Assembly (NCBI GenBank): GCA_024752435.1
Contig: CP103030.1
Location: 1,054,001-1,118,000, forward strand
Origin: Allantophomopsis cytisporea
Taxonomy: Eukaryota > Ascomycota > Leotiomycetes > Phacidiales > Phacidiaceae
Length of the DNA: 64,000 bases
Reading direction: 5' to 3'
Position numbers and translations under genes: made by a program. A model generated the notes under the pieces. The model ran no database searches. It was not told the origin of the DNA and was given only the letters and a program-made list of their open reading frames with translations. The stretch's first letter is position 1; each line of letters begins with the position of its first letter. This document shows, piece by piece, positions 1 through 9,947 of this stretch.

Positions 1-77
1 GACGATGACGAGCTCGAGCCAGCTTTGCTGCTCTCGCCGTACTTATTGCGACCGGGGATGTTGATGGAAGAAGACAT
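1..77 (-). CDS. 5' end of a gene cut by the window edge, unknown product
   Basis: On the minus strand an ATG at 77 opens a frame that stays open to the window edge, 25 codons plus two bases. It reads MSSSINIPGRNKY and then a Gly/Ser-rich stretch ending in consecutive serines. Two points favour a real start: the region from 78 to 530 then becomes an ordinary divergent promoter shared with the proteasome gene that starts at 531, and the Ser/Gly-rich beginning resembles disordered N-termini of fungal proteins. A competing plus-strand frame (1-168) is open but has no recognisable content. I do not recognise the family, and too little is present to assign a function. Confidence 0.35.
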   Translation of the reverse strand, partial: MSSSINIPGRNKYGESSKAGSSSSS

Positions 78-530
78 TCCTGCTCTCGAAACGAAGGTTA
101 TGACAATTTGGGGAAGTGGCCCGACGAGATCGACGGCCTGTACCGATTTGAGAATTTGGAGGGTGTAGATGATGAGTTGATGAGTGAGTTGGGTTGTAAT
201 GCATTGGTGCATGGTGACATGAAAGGGAAGTAGTGGCCTGGACAAGGTCAGGCCGCCAAAGGGCGGAGCTTGACTTTCGTCTATGCCGCCATGCCTCAGA
301 TGTCTGGAAGGCTCCGCTCCGCTCCTCTCACTACATACCTTACCTTACCTTGGGCGGCTGACGAAGTAGCTCTGGTGCTCTACGTCGACTTGTACACCAC
401 CGCGACTCATCAATACAAACACAACTCACGAACTCCTTCATCAACTCACGATCTTCGCACGAACTCTTGCCGCCGAACACTCCTACCACGGAAGCTTCCC
501 TAATATACCCGTCAACATCACAAAGCAACC
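78..530. promoter_or_regulatory. Probable divergent promoter region upstream of RPT3
   Basis: No coding frame of interest lies here. The segment separates the putative minus-strand start at 77 from the RPT3 start at 531. It contains a small GC-rich inverted repeat, CCGCC-AAAG-GGCGG, around 255-268 and a pyrimidine-rich stretch before the RPT3 ATG. I looked for the yeast proteasome element GGTGGCAAA in either orientation and do not see it, as is common in filamentous fungi. Confidence 0.4.
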
Positions 531-2074
531 ATGGGTGACGTACTCGTGGAGCATCCTGCGAACCAGGTGTTACCTCACCGAAAGCAAATGCCATCTTCGA
601 TACCAAATATAGATTCTTTGGAAGGCCTGGGATCCGATGGCAGTGATGAGTACTCGACGTTGAAGAAGCTCCAGAGACACTTAGAGTAGGAACCATCTTC
701 ATATAATTGACATACAAGCATTGCTGAAGCATATTAGATACATTCAATTACAAGAAGAGTACATCAAGGACGAGCAGAGGTATGGTTTACTGACATCCAA
801 ACTCATTTTCGGGTTCTAACAGAATTTAGGAGTCTCAAGCGCGAATTGGTACGAGCACAAGAGGAGATCAAGAGAATTCAGAGCGTACCGTTGGTGATTG
901 GACAGTTCATGGAAGCTATCGATCAAACGTATGGTACTTCCACACCATTCCTAACCAGATACTAATAGTTTTTTCAACAGTACCGGTATCGTCCAGTCAT
1001 CGACAGGATCAAACTATGTCGTTCGTATTCTTTCAACCCTCGATAGAGAGCTTCTTAAACCTTCCTCCTCTGTCGCTCTCCATCGCCACTCAAACGCCCT
1101 CGTCGATATCCTCCCGCCCGAGGCCGATTCTTCGATCGCAATGTTGGGAGCAAATGAGAAGCCAGATGTCACTTATGCCGACGTTGGAGGTTTGGACATG
1201 CAGAAGCAAGAAATCAGAGAGGCTGTGGAACTCCCATTAACACACTTTGACCTCTACAAGCAGATCGGTATGTTATACGATCTCAGCAAGATACGGAGAT
1301 ACTGATTAGTTTAGGTATTGATCCACCACGCGGTGTTCTCCTTTATGGCCCACCAGGAACCGGAAAGACAATGCTTGTCAAGGCCGTCGCAAATTCTACA
1401 ACCGCAAACTTCATCCGTGTGGTAGGATCCGAATTTGTACAGAAATATCTTGGAGAAGGACCACGTATGGTGCGTGATGTTTTCCGCATGGCTCGCGAGA
1501 ACTCTCCAGCCATCATTTTCATTGACGAGATCGATGCTATTGCTACCAAGCGATTCGATGCGCAGACCGGAGCCGACAGAGAAGTCCAGCGTATTCTTTT
1601 GGAATTACTAAACCAGATGGATGGTTTCGATCAGACTTCTAACGTCAAAGTCATCATGGCCACCAACCGTGCCGACACTCTCGACCCTGCCCTTCTTCGT
1701 CCTGGACGTCTTGATCGAAAGATCGAATTCCCCAACCTTAGAGACCGCAGAGAGCGACGATTGATTTTCACCACCATTGCCTCGAGAATGTCCCTTAGCC
1801 CCGAAGTTGATCTCGACTCCCTTATCATTCGAAACGATCCGCTCTCTGGTGCTATCATTGCGGCTATCATGCAAGAGGCTGGTTTGAGAGCTGTGAGAAA
1901 GAACAGATATAACATCATTCAGAGCGATTTGGAGGATGCTTACTCTTCGCAAGTGAAGGGAGCACAAGAAGCGGTATGTATTCCCACTCAGTCCATAAGC
2001 TGGGATCCGTTACACCGGAAGAATAATATGCTAAATTTACAATACTATAGGACAAATTCGATTTCTATAAGTAA
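531..2074 (+). CDS. RPT3: 26S proteasome regulatory subunit 6B (Rpt3 AAA-ATPase)
   Basis: Rpt3 is one of six AAA ATPases forming the base of the 19S proteasome cap; it unfolds ubiquitinated substrates and feeds them into the 20S core. I rebuilt six exons: 531-685, 738-779, 830-928, 981-1267, 1315-1973 and 2051-2074, giving 421 residues, the normal size. The N-terminal coiled coil (exons 1-3, with LQEEYIKDEQR) leads into an OB segment. The AAA module has the Walker A motif GPPGTGKT, the Walker B motif IIFIDEIDAI, and a conserved arginine-rich region around LLRPGRLDRKIEF. The last exon encodes only DKFDFYK; its ending F-Y-K is the HbYX motif that docks Rpt3 into the 20S alpha ring. The ATG at 531 gives MGDVLVEHPANQ; all exon phases agree. 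It sits alone, followed by about 400 bp without genes. Confidence 0.97.
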
Positions 2075-2477
2075 ATTGAACATAAATTGCTGTTTCAATT
2101 GCTGGAGAATATCGAGATGCTTAGTGAAACCCCTTTGATGTTGGGAGGGGGTTGGTGTTCAGGAATCGTGCTTGGGTTGCGTGGGCGAGCACGAAGAATA
2201 GGTTGTGGGCTATCACAATATAGCCAATCCTTGTATCATAGCATGATAATCATACAACTTTTGCAATCCTCTGTTATGTCTTCATGGGTGATCCTTTATA
2301 TGTTCCCGTACAGCTAATTGACTAATTGCTCATTTTATAAGCGACCATAAGAGCTATATATGAGCACATGTTCACCGTCCTTGATGTGCCAACAGGCCCA
2401 GAGCTTATGAGGCTGCAACTGAAAGTTAGGTATTCACACCGCTTAAGTTTCAAACTTCCCCCTCCAGCCATCCAACT
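2075..2477. other. Intergenic, 3' flank of RPT3
   Basis: About 400 bp without a supported gene. It holds the RPT3 3' UTR (T-rich, with several AT-rich stretches) and then sequence with no recognisable structure. A plus-strand frame from 2368 to 2703 exists, but it looks less protein-like than the minus-strand frame covering 2478-2717. Confidence 0.4.
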
Positions 2478-2717
2478 CTATAGATGGTCTGAAAGAGCAT
2501 TTGTAGCCGCAAGACTTAGAAAAGCTAAGATCTCAAGAGCCAGAATACTTGCGTACATAGCAAATCCGACCGTCAACCTTGATGAAGAACTCCGTTCCAT
2601 ATCCAGCATTAATATCGGGAGCTTTGAAATATCAGCTCTAGCATCGTTGATGGTGAAGTTGGAGCGTAACTCACTTAGCTCGGTAAGAACATCTCGAAAT
2701 TGACTTTCATCTTGCAT
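2478..2717 (-). CDS. Possible small single-pass membrane protein (or gene remnant)
   Basis: A 79-codon minus-strand frame reads like a real protein: a hydrophilic, possibly coiled-coil N-terminal half (DVLTELSELRSNFTINDARA), then LPILMLDMERSSSSR, then one hydrophobic segment (roughly residues 48-73) and a short tail. The frame is open upstream. A two-exon version can be drawn: ATG at 2809 (MNCVPLD), an intron of about 50 nt with GT at 2788 and AG just before the codons for VDSHIYDMQDE, phase preserved. That intron has a weak branch site, so the 5' end is uncertain. I do not recognise the family. It could be an intact orphan gene, or the tail of a decayed gene caught between RPT3 and the SPT10-like gene. 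Confidence 0.3.
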   Translation of the reverse strand: MQDESQFRDVLTELSELRSNFTINDARADISKLPILMLDMERSSSSRLTVGFAMYASILALEILAFLSLAATNALSDHL

Positions 2718-2935
2718 GTCATATATGTGGCTATCGACCTGTCGATTTACATGGTGGATTCTATGACAGCCAATAATATCAATCCTACATCAAGTGGAAC
2801 ACAATTCATGGGATTTCGGCGGAGAGCAAAAGCACAGCATCCTCCCAGATATATATATACATATGCAATTGTCAACTCCCTCCCAACACACACACAAAAA
2901 AAAAGCAGACTTTTATTTTCTAATCTATTCATAAT

Positions 2936-4927
2936 TCATAATCTATGTACATCTCCCCCATTCCCAAATCCGCGTGTTTCAACACCATCGCCCATAAGCA
3001 TATCGAGGTCCTCACCTTGGTCCATAATCTGGTATCCGGCAGCGGCATCATGGGCCATCTGATTTTGCGCCATCTGGTTCGGGTCGGTCAAAAGGTGCCC
3101 TGACATAGTATGGTGTGTGAAAAGAGCGCTCTGCTGGATGTTGTGGTCGTGTGTCGGCATATTCGGATTCACATTGTGAGAGAGAGGATGAGTATGGGGT
3201 TGCATGTTGTGGTCGTGGGGGCTCGGAAATATAGGCGTATTGTGATGTAGAGGGGTTATTATCTGGGGGTCTATTTGTTCTAGGGGGAGATTTGCCGAGA
3301 AGGACTGTTGGAGATGAAGCTGCGAGAGTTGTTGTTGAGCAAGAGGTTGTTGTTGTTGTTGCTGCTGCTGTTGTGGCTGGTGGTAGGTGAATGAGGTTTG
3401 ATGCTGCAGTTGCGGTATATGCTCTTGTGATTGTAGGTGAGTTAGATGTGGTGGTCCTTGTTGCTGCTGAAGTGTATGGGTATATTGCTGCTCTTGGGGT
3501 GAGAGTTGGTGGGATATTTGGTGCTCTGGGGGAGATTGTAATGGCTGTATATGTGGGAGGTGCTGCTCCTGAGGTGGTGGCGGTGGGAAGTGCTGCTGCT
3601 CTTGAGCTTGAATCGTATGGGGAAGATGCTCCTGTGATTGCTGCATGGCACCGTGATGCTGATCAAGCATGGGTGCGATGGGTGATATGCGAGAAGGCTG
3701 CGCCGCGCCCAATTCTTGTGGGGATATCGCAGGGTCCCCAAACCCTTGTGAAGATTGTGAAGCTTGTTGTTGTTGCTGTGGCTGTGGTTGCATTCCCAGA
3801 GATGTTGAAGCCGCAGATATTGTATTGGTACTGGTTGTATTTGTGGACTCGGAACTATCCATTCTCTTCGGTGTTGGTGTCTCTTTCACATTGGCAACCT
3901 TCCCCGCGTCCTTACACTCAGTACAATTCTTAATTACCAAACTAACAGTCTCCTTTATCCTAACCCAATGATACTTCTCGGCAATAGTGGCCGTCGTCTT
4001 ATTGATGCCCCCGTGCTGTGTTGCATGTACATTCTTCGCAATCTCATATTGTCTCTGGGGGTCTGAAACGACTTCCTTATCCTTAAGCATCAATTTGTCG
4101 CCATCGAGGAGTTTATAGTGTGTCGCGGCCGATCGGAGCCGACTTTTCTCTGCCCTGTCGGCTCCATTAGGATATTTCGCGAATTTGAGGTAGAATTTGA
4201 TCTTGTCGAAACGCTCTTCACTCACAAGATCTTCGCCTTCAGGACCAAGGTCTCGTCCGTAGATTATGGCGTCCACATATTGGTTTGGATAGGACTTGAG
4301 GTTTCCTGCTCCCTTGACACGTCCGATGCGCTTGAAGCCAAGGGCATCCCAGATGCGACATGAGGCTACGTTGGTCTCGTAGACGAGGTTGAAGACAGAG
4401 TAGGTGTATCCTAGATGAGGTGCCCATGAGAGGTAAGTTTCTCCCATAAGTCGTCCGACTCCACGGTTACGCGCAGCTTCAGTAACAAGAAAACCTGCAT
4501 TACACACGTGGCTGCTTCGACCTGGATAGTTTGGTTTGATATAGAAGCTTCCCAAGCACTCCTTGGACCAGTCCTTTCCTTCCTTGATATCCTCAGCACG
4601 CTCGATATTACCAAGGAACATGATAGCACCAAAATTTTGGAACCAGTAGGCACCAAATTTCTCCGCGGTCATCCCTTCCATCATAGGATAAGTATCTCCA
4701 CCTTCGATTTCCCTGTTAAGCTGGTCACTGAGATAGGCGACTAATGAATGAGGAATTCCTGCGGCTGACGAGAAAGGGACGATAGTTGCAGTAGTAAGTC
4801 GATCTCTCAAAGTCACCTGACAAGGCAGGATCTCGGCAGGGAGAGGATCATGAGGCAAAGGGTGTGGAGATGGGCCTGACGTCCGGTGAATAGTGGGTGC
4901 CGTGGGGTCATCAAGCATTGCAGGCAT
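2936..4927 (-). CDS. SPT10: Spt10-like histone-gene regulator: GNAT acetyltransferase with integrase-type zinc finger
   Basis: A single-exon gene of 663 residues. Residues about 40-225 form a GNAT acetyltransferase fold; the acetyl-CoA-binding motif A is visible as RNRGVGRLMGE (about 153-163), followed by NLVYETNVASCRIWDALGFKR, typical of motif B. Residues about 295-340 contain H301-x3-H305-x29-C335-x2-C338, an HHCC zinc finger of the retroviral-integrase type. That pairing is the hallmark of yeast Spt10, which uses the finger to bind histone upstream activating sequences and activates core histone genes. Here the last 310 residues or so are disordered and rich in Gln, His and Pro, with long glutamine runs, and probably act as an activation or condensate-forming tail. 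The first ATG gives MPAMLDDPTAPT. A plus-strand frame lies opposite the poly-Q segment but is a shadow of CAG/CTG-rich codons. Confidence 0.88.
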   Translation of the reverse strand: MPAMLDDPTAPTIHRTSGPSPHPLPHDPLPAEILPCQVTLRDRLTTATIVPFSSAAGIPHSLVAYLSDQLNREIEGGDTYPMMEGMTAEKFGAYWFQNFGAIMFLGNIERAEDIKEGKDWSKECLGSFYIKPNYPGRSSHVCNAGFLVTEAARNRGVGRLMGETYLSWAPHLGYTYSVFNLVYETNVASCRIWDALGFKRIGRVKGAGNLKSYPNQYVDAIIYGRDLGPEGEDLVSEERFDKIKFYLKFAKYPNGADRAEKSRLRSAATHYKLLDGDKLMLKDKEVVSDPQRQYEIAKNVHATQHGGINKTTATIAEKYHWVRIKETVSLVIKNCTECKDAGKVANVKETPTPKRMDSSESTNTTSTNTISAASTSLGMQPQPQQQQQASQSSQGFGDPAISPQELGAAQPSRISPIAPMLDQHHGAMQQSQEHLPHTIQAQEQQHFPPPPPQEQHLPHIQPLQSPPEHQISHQLSPQEQQYTHTLQQQQGPPHLTHLQSQEHIPQLQHQTSFTYHQPQQQQQQQQQPLAQQQLSQLHLQQSFSANLPLEQIDPQIITPLHHNTPIFPSPHDHNMQPHTHPLSHNVNPNMPTHDHNIQQSALFTHHTMSGHLLTDPNQMAQNQMAHDAAAGYQIMDQGEDLDMLMGDGVETRGFGNGGDVHRL

Positions 4928-5699
4928 GATGACGGGAAGGGGAGGGGAAGAGGACTAAGAGACCAGGAGCATCAATTTGTCTTTACTCGAAGTATACTGC
5001 TTATATATAAATCAGTATGTGTTATTGGCCTTGAGATGATAGCGGTTAGATACAGCTCCATATAACGTGTAGCTGTAAGGGCGGCGGAGGGTTTATGCCC
5101 GGGCGGTCCGTTATCCCACTTTGACAACGCAGAAGTGTGCAAATATCGAACGTCGACGGATATATAGATATAGAGAGAGAGGGTAGACGAAAAGAGTTAT
5201 GGATGATCATACCTATTGCCGTGATGTTGTTGATGTTGATGTCAATAAATAGCCCTGGTCGATTGTCCCTCCTACCGTGCGTTCTCCAGACTTCTGGTGT
5301 CGTGATCAAAACTCACACAGGGCAGGCACGGTGGATAGCTTCGACAACAGTGTGGGGAAACCCTTAGGCGGGGAGAGGACACTAGACACTGGTAGGCAAT
5401 TATCCGAGGTCACGTGTACTATGTTTCTCTCAACGTTCATAGTCATCAAATTCAACGGATGGGGAGTGATGTTTACAGTGATGATGCAGTATAGAATCAA
5501 CAGGCAGTTAAGCTCAATATCAGCGCGTAAATATCAGAGTTGGTGTTGTATTATTCCCCTTTTGCGCTATGCTGAATGTCTATGAACTCGTTCACTACCT
5601 CCAAAACCCCATTTCATACTTTACCATGCATAGACGTGGTAGGCCAATGGTATTTATGTCTTCTCCCAAATTTCCAAATCCCAAGCTCGTCATCATAAA
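4928..5699. other. Intergenic: promoter of the SPT10-like gene and 3' flank of KAP121
   Basis: About 770 bp. Near 4997-5008 there is a TATATATAA-like element, about 75 bp upstream of the SPT10-like ATG on the minus strand, which could be its core promoter. The rest shows only short fortuitous frames on both strands. The part near 5580-5699 is AT-rich and likely the KAP121 3' UTR. Confidence 0.4.
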
Positions 5700-8600
5700 T
5701 TAAGCAAAGTAGGCCCGGACAGTCTGCTGGGTCTCTGGTGTAAGAGTGGCCAACAGTTGACTTGGATCAAGACCGGCAATACCGAGAAGAAGCTTAGCGG
5801 CTGCCACTATTCTCGTAGCAGTTTGACCTTGAAGTGTCTCTGCCTCAAGAGCCTGTGCAATGTAGACAAAGACCTTTCCAGCTTGTGAGATAACAGCAGG
5901 GTTTTGTCTATTGTGGGTATTAGTAATTACAGTCATTGGTGCGAATCAAAACTTACTGGTCAATTAGTTGAGCCAAGTAGGCGTAAGCATATGGCGCAGC
6001 CTCCTCATCATTAACGATCGGAAGAGTGTCGAGCCATTGAGTAATGACTTCCTGTTGGTTTGGCACCGATGTGTTGTTGTAGTGAAGAATCTTTGCGATA
6101 CTGGCACAAGCATTCTCGGTAGCGTAGACATCGTCATCTCCTCTAGCATTTGGGAATCGAGTGACATCGAAGAGAAGAGACACAGCTGCTCCCAAAAAGC
6201 TAGCCCATTCTTGGCCACCCTTGTGGGCTGCGACACCAATACCGTATGCTGCGGCTTGGCGGTTTGCTGGAGCAGCGTCCTTGCATCCATCAATCAATGG
6301 CTGTAAGATGTGAAGTCCATAGTTCCAGCTTCGGTCACCGCAGAACTCAAGAACATCATCCATGATGCAGAGACCCCACTGACGTTGTGTTGGGTCATTG
6401 CTCTTGAGGAATGCCTCGTATGTTGCATGAAGACGCTCCCAAGCTGGGAGGAAAGCGGTACCGTGGTTCTTGAAGATGCAGTGGTATGCCTTGTTCATGT
6501 CCGAAAGCAAGGTCTGGTCATCCTCAATTGCGTACATCATCTCCTCGGAGTCTTCCTCGCCATCTTCTTGGTTGGCTTCAGCCTTCTCCTCAGCGCGAGC
6601 TGCAACACGGTCTTTGTAATCCTCCAAAGCAGAGTGAGCAGAGTCAATGAAGGTCTCCATTTGTGTAGTGGAGAGACACCCCTTGCCCATTACCTCAACT
6701 GACTCGTAGAAGCATTGATACATCTCTGCAAGGGTATCAACGGCAGGCTCAGCGCTCAACACCTCCAAGACCTTCTCAACAGTTGCGTTCCAGAGGTTGG
6801 TCAACTCAGCTGAAGGAGAACCGTAGGCCTTCTTGTATGAGTTGAGGAGCTGCGGTACACACTTAGCAGACACAACACGAACTGGGTCGTGGAAGAAGAA
6901 AGCAAGACCTGGAAGAGCGACCTTCTCCATAACCTCAGCGACATATGGAGCGAAGGACGCCTCGAGAACCTGAGCGTAGACCACGAGAAGCTCGATGGCC
7001 ATGTGCTTGTCATCGAGAGTGCTAGTCTTGATACCAATTACCTTGCCCTTCAATGGGACCAACTCCCATCCCTCCTCTTGCTGAATCTGCTCTACCTGCT
7101 CCTCATCATCAAGGAGTTGAATATCGGCCTTGGCAGAAGCCAGCTCCATAAGAGGTGGCATGACACTTGGGAGGAAAGGCAAGAAATCTGTGCCCAAGAC
7201 ACGTGCCATACGTCCCCAGCAGTGCATAAGGTATTGAGCCTGAGGATCATCGGCATCAACAATGCTCTGTTGAATGGTTGCTAGGACTTGGACCAAGTTC
7301 ATCGCATCAGCACCAAGCCTCTCCTTACCAACAGCCAAAGCAATGAGAGTAGCACACTCCATTGCCTTAGCTCTGAGGAGGCGAAGTTCCTTGGTGTTTT
7401 CCTGCTGAAGGACAGAGAAAAGAAGAGGCATGAGGGTATCATAGTATTTGGAGAAAGCAGCTTCAGCAGAGTCGGCAATGGTGGCAATAGTCGAGAGAGC
7501 TTGTTCTTGAACATAACGCTTTGGACTTTGAAGAAGGTTGAAGAGATGTGTGAGAAGTTGATCGAGGTATGGCTCGAGGACAGACTTCTCGGCTTCCTCG
7601 CAGAAGTTGACAAGTGCCGCAGCTGCGTGGGCCTGAACACGAGGCTCTGGGGAGTCGAGAACAGGTATAATAGCAGGAAGAACAACCTGGTGGTAGCTCT
7701 CTTGCATAGTTCCAGCAAAATCGGTGCTCATCTGCCCAAGAGCATTGCATCCAGCCCATCGTACTCTTGGGTGTGGGTCCTGGAGAGCTGGTACCACTAA
7801 CTCGAGAACCTTGTTGAGCTCACCAACCATCAAGTCGCGGCATCCCTCAGAGATAGCGGAGATGGCCATCAGAGCAGCGTGTCTGTCTCTCCATGCACCA
7901 GATGTCATCATCCTTGGTAGCCAGTTGAAGGTTGGAGCCAAAATGGTTTGTCCGCCAAGTTTGTTAGCAAGTCTATCCATACATTGCTCACCAGCAACGT
8001 GGTTCAAATCGCTCTCCTCCGGGTCCATGTCGTCTGAAGCATTCCACTCTTCGGCATCGTCATCATCAATACCGATATCAGTCATCAAACTCAAGCACTG
8101 GGTAATCATATCGTTTGTGTATGAAGCATCCTTTCGGCACATCGATGGGGCATAGTCGGCGAAGGTTGCCATAAGTTCGAGGGCGTTTTGACGGGCCTGG
8201 TCACTCAACTCCTTGTCCTGGATGACAGAGACACTGAAGGTGACCAAGTTTTGGAAAAGTGGCTTAAACATCTTTGGGGCAATTTCAGCCAAGTCGATGA
8301 GGGCGATCAAGGCTTTGGTAAGTTGCTCGGAATCCTGAGATTCCTTGATAGGTGGAAGAATGTTGAGAACTTCTGGCAACAACGCATAGTACTTCATTTG
8401 TGCCTTCTTGTTGATCGTACGGAAGAACGAAGCAAAGGCCTCCATGGCTGAGAGGCGGACCTTGACATACTGTTAGTATCGTTCTATACAATGCAATTTA
8501 ACAACTTACATTGACCTCATCATCCTTGAATCCCTTGGTAAAGGCGGAAAGAACAGTATCTTCATGTTGCTTCTCAATAATGCCTGGAGTGGTTGCGAAG

Positions 8601-9239
8601 ATTCTGTATGCATTCTCTCTTTGACCAGACTCTGCTGACTGGCTCAACTGGAACAGAATGCCTAAAAGCTCTGGCCATTGTTGGTCTGTAACGTGGTCAG
8701 CCCTTAAATCCCCTGTCGTGCAACCTTGCTAAGGATGTGCATTGCGCAGGGAGGTTGACATACTGTTATCGGAATATTCTCTAGCAATCTCAGCAACAGC
8801 GTCGCCGATCTTATTTCTCACAATATTGACGCTCTCCGCGGCCAGCGCGTCCAACAGCTTCTGTCTAATAGCATATGCCTGTTCTTGTGGAATGGAAAGG
8901 AAAAGCTCAATGTTTTCTCCGCTGGCAACCTTGCGCGTTTTCGATGCGATACGTCTGAAGATAACTGCAGCAAATGATCGTGTCTGAATAAGGAATCAAG
9001 TTAGCATATGTCCAGGCAAATATAAGTATTGCTTTGTCTTGCACCGGCTTTCTTACAGTCGTATCAGTTGAACCTTGAATTTGTTCCACTAAGCCCATCA
9101 ATAGCATTTCTGGCTTCGAGTTTGTCCAGTTGTTGGTAAGGTGGTCCTCGGCCTGAGATCGTATACTGTTATCTGGGTTTTGGAGGGCAGCCAAAAGCTG
9201 CGTAAGCTCCGCGTGAACATCCGGTGGAAGAACCGACAT
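5700..9239 (-). CDS. KAP121: Importin beta-3 / karyopherin Kap121 (Pse1)
   Basis: A nuclear import receptor of the importin-beta family that binds cargo NLSs and RanGTP through stacked HEAT repeats; yeast Kap121/Pse1 imports ribosomal proteins, transcription factors and other cargo. Five exons on the minus strand: 9057-9239, 8764-8983, 8510-8685, 5957-8469 and 5700-5907, giving 1,099 residues, the usual importin-5 length. The N-terminus MSVLPPDVHAELTQLLAALQ and the following SQAEDHLTNNW are typical. HEAT repeats are visible across the whole protein, for example DPHPRVRWAGCNALGQM, and an acidic stretch (EANQEDGEEDSEEMM) lies in the C-terminal half. The C-terminal exon ends LTPETQQTVRAYFA. Exon 3 joins exon 2 as YSDNN-QQWPELLGILFQ, which fixes the intron between 8685 and 8764. 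Nothing is missing. Confidence 0.95.
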
Positions 9240-9852
9240 GATTTCGATGTGCTATATGTGATGAGATTTTTGAATAAAGCTGCGAAAGCAACGTGCTCGA
9301 GGTGAGGCTGTTGCCAGGGCGCGACAAGTCGCAGTGTCTTTTCGAGGGACGGTGAAAGAAGTTCGCTCGTTATAACTTTTCGTAGGGTTTTTGGGCTGCT
9401 CCTTCAAAGTCGCAAATGAAGTCGTAGAAAGGACTTCGTGTAAAAAGCCCCGTAGGTAGTGCTTTGTCTGCGAATTTGGGAGGCTTTAGTGCGTAGTGGG
9501 GGTGTATTTGAAGTGGTTTTTGAAATTCTTGGGGAGCGCGTCTGCAAAGGGTCTAAGCGACTAGCAATCGCTGATAACGAATAGGATCAACCAAAATCAT
9601 CAACAGTCAGACAACACGAGCACAAATTCTGGAAGGTACATCAAGAAGCGTGGTTGACAGCGCACTTTTTCAACCTTGATCTCCTTGTAGAAAAAGGGAA
9701 GAGGAAAAAGTTGGTAGGAAGTCAACACAAACACAAAATTACGGTTTCTGCCAACAAAGCTATCAAAGGCATGTGAACTAATAAAAACAATGACCATACT
9801 CGAAAACAAAATCAAAAGGTTGAAAGGAAAGAAAAAGAAAAAAAAAAAAATT
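9240..9852. other. Intergenic between KAP121 and the tRNA gene; contains a Pol III terminator
   Basis: About 600 bp with no protein gene. The half next to 9239 is the KAP121 promoter and 5' leader. The end next to the tRNA carries a long A-rich run on the plus strand (about 9820-9850), read as consecutive T runs just downstream of the tRNA on the minus strand, as expected for RNA polymerase III termination. Small frames at 9600-9899 and 9790-9975 overlap the tRNA and are not genes. Confidence 0.5.
9820..9852 (-). terminator. Pol III oligo-T terminator of the tRNA-Glu gene
   Basis: Immediately 3' of the tRNA (minus strand) lies a long T stretch broken by single C residues. A T run of at least four is the known Pol III stop signal; this one contains about 12 consecutive T, so termination should be efficient. 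Confidence 0.75.
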
Positions 9853-9947
9853 CTCCGAATCGGGGAATCGAACCCCGCGCTCCCGCGATCAGAAGACATC
9901 GAAACGTCGAATGAGAGGCGGAAATGTTACCGATACACCAATTCGGA
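9853..9947 (-). tRNA. tRNA-Glu(CTC) with a 24-nt intron
   Basis: The cloverleaf folds completely on the minus strand. Acceptor stem TCCGAAT pairs with ATTCGGA (9941-9947 with 9854-9860), with discriminator G at 9853. D arm GTGT/ACAT; T arm CGGGG-TTCGATT-CCCCG, which includes a perfect B box GGTTCGATTCC. The anticodon arm TCCGC/GCGGG closes a loop whose bases 34-36 are CTC, decoding GAG. A 24-nt insertion (9888-9911) sits after base 37, the canonical position for nuclear tRNA introns. The mature tRNA is 71 nt before CCA addition. The gene is followed by an oligo-T terminator. Confidence 0.93.

Noticed and set aside
3391..3933. 180-codon plus-strand frame opposite the SPT10-like gene
   Set aside because: It is the complement of the glutamine/histidine-rich coding sequence; valine/alanine-rich with no domain, and it has no start context or introns.
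3900..4030. HHCC finger as a retrotransposon integrase remnant
   Set aside because: It is in frame within one intact long protein next to a GNAT domain, the known Spt10 architecture; no reverse transcriptase, RNase H or LTR is nearby.
6310..7800. Several 130-170-codon frames on the plus strand inside KAP121
   Set aside because: They lie antisense to well-supported HEAT-repeat coding sequence and have no family resemblance.
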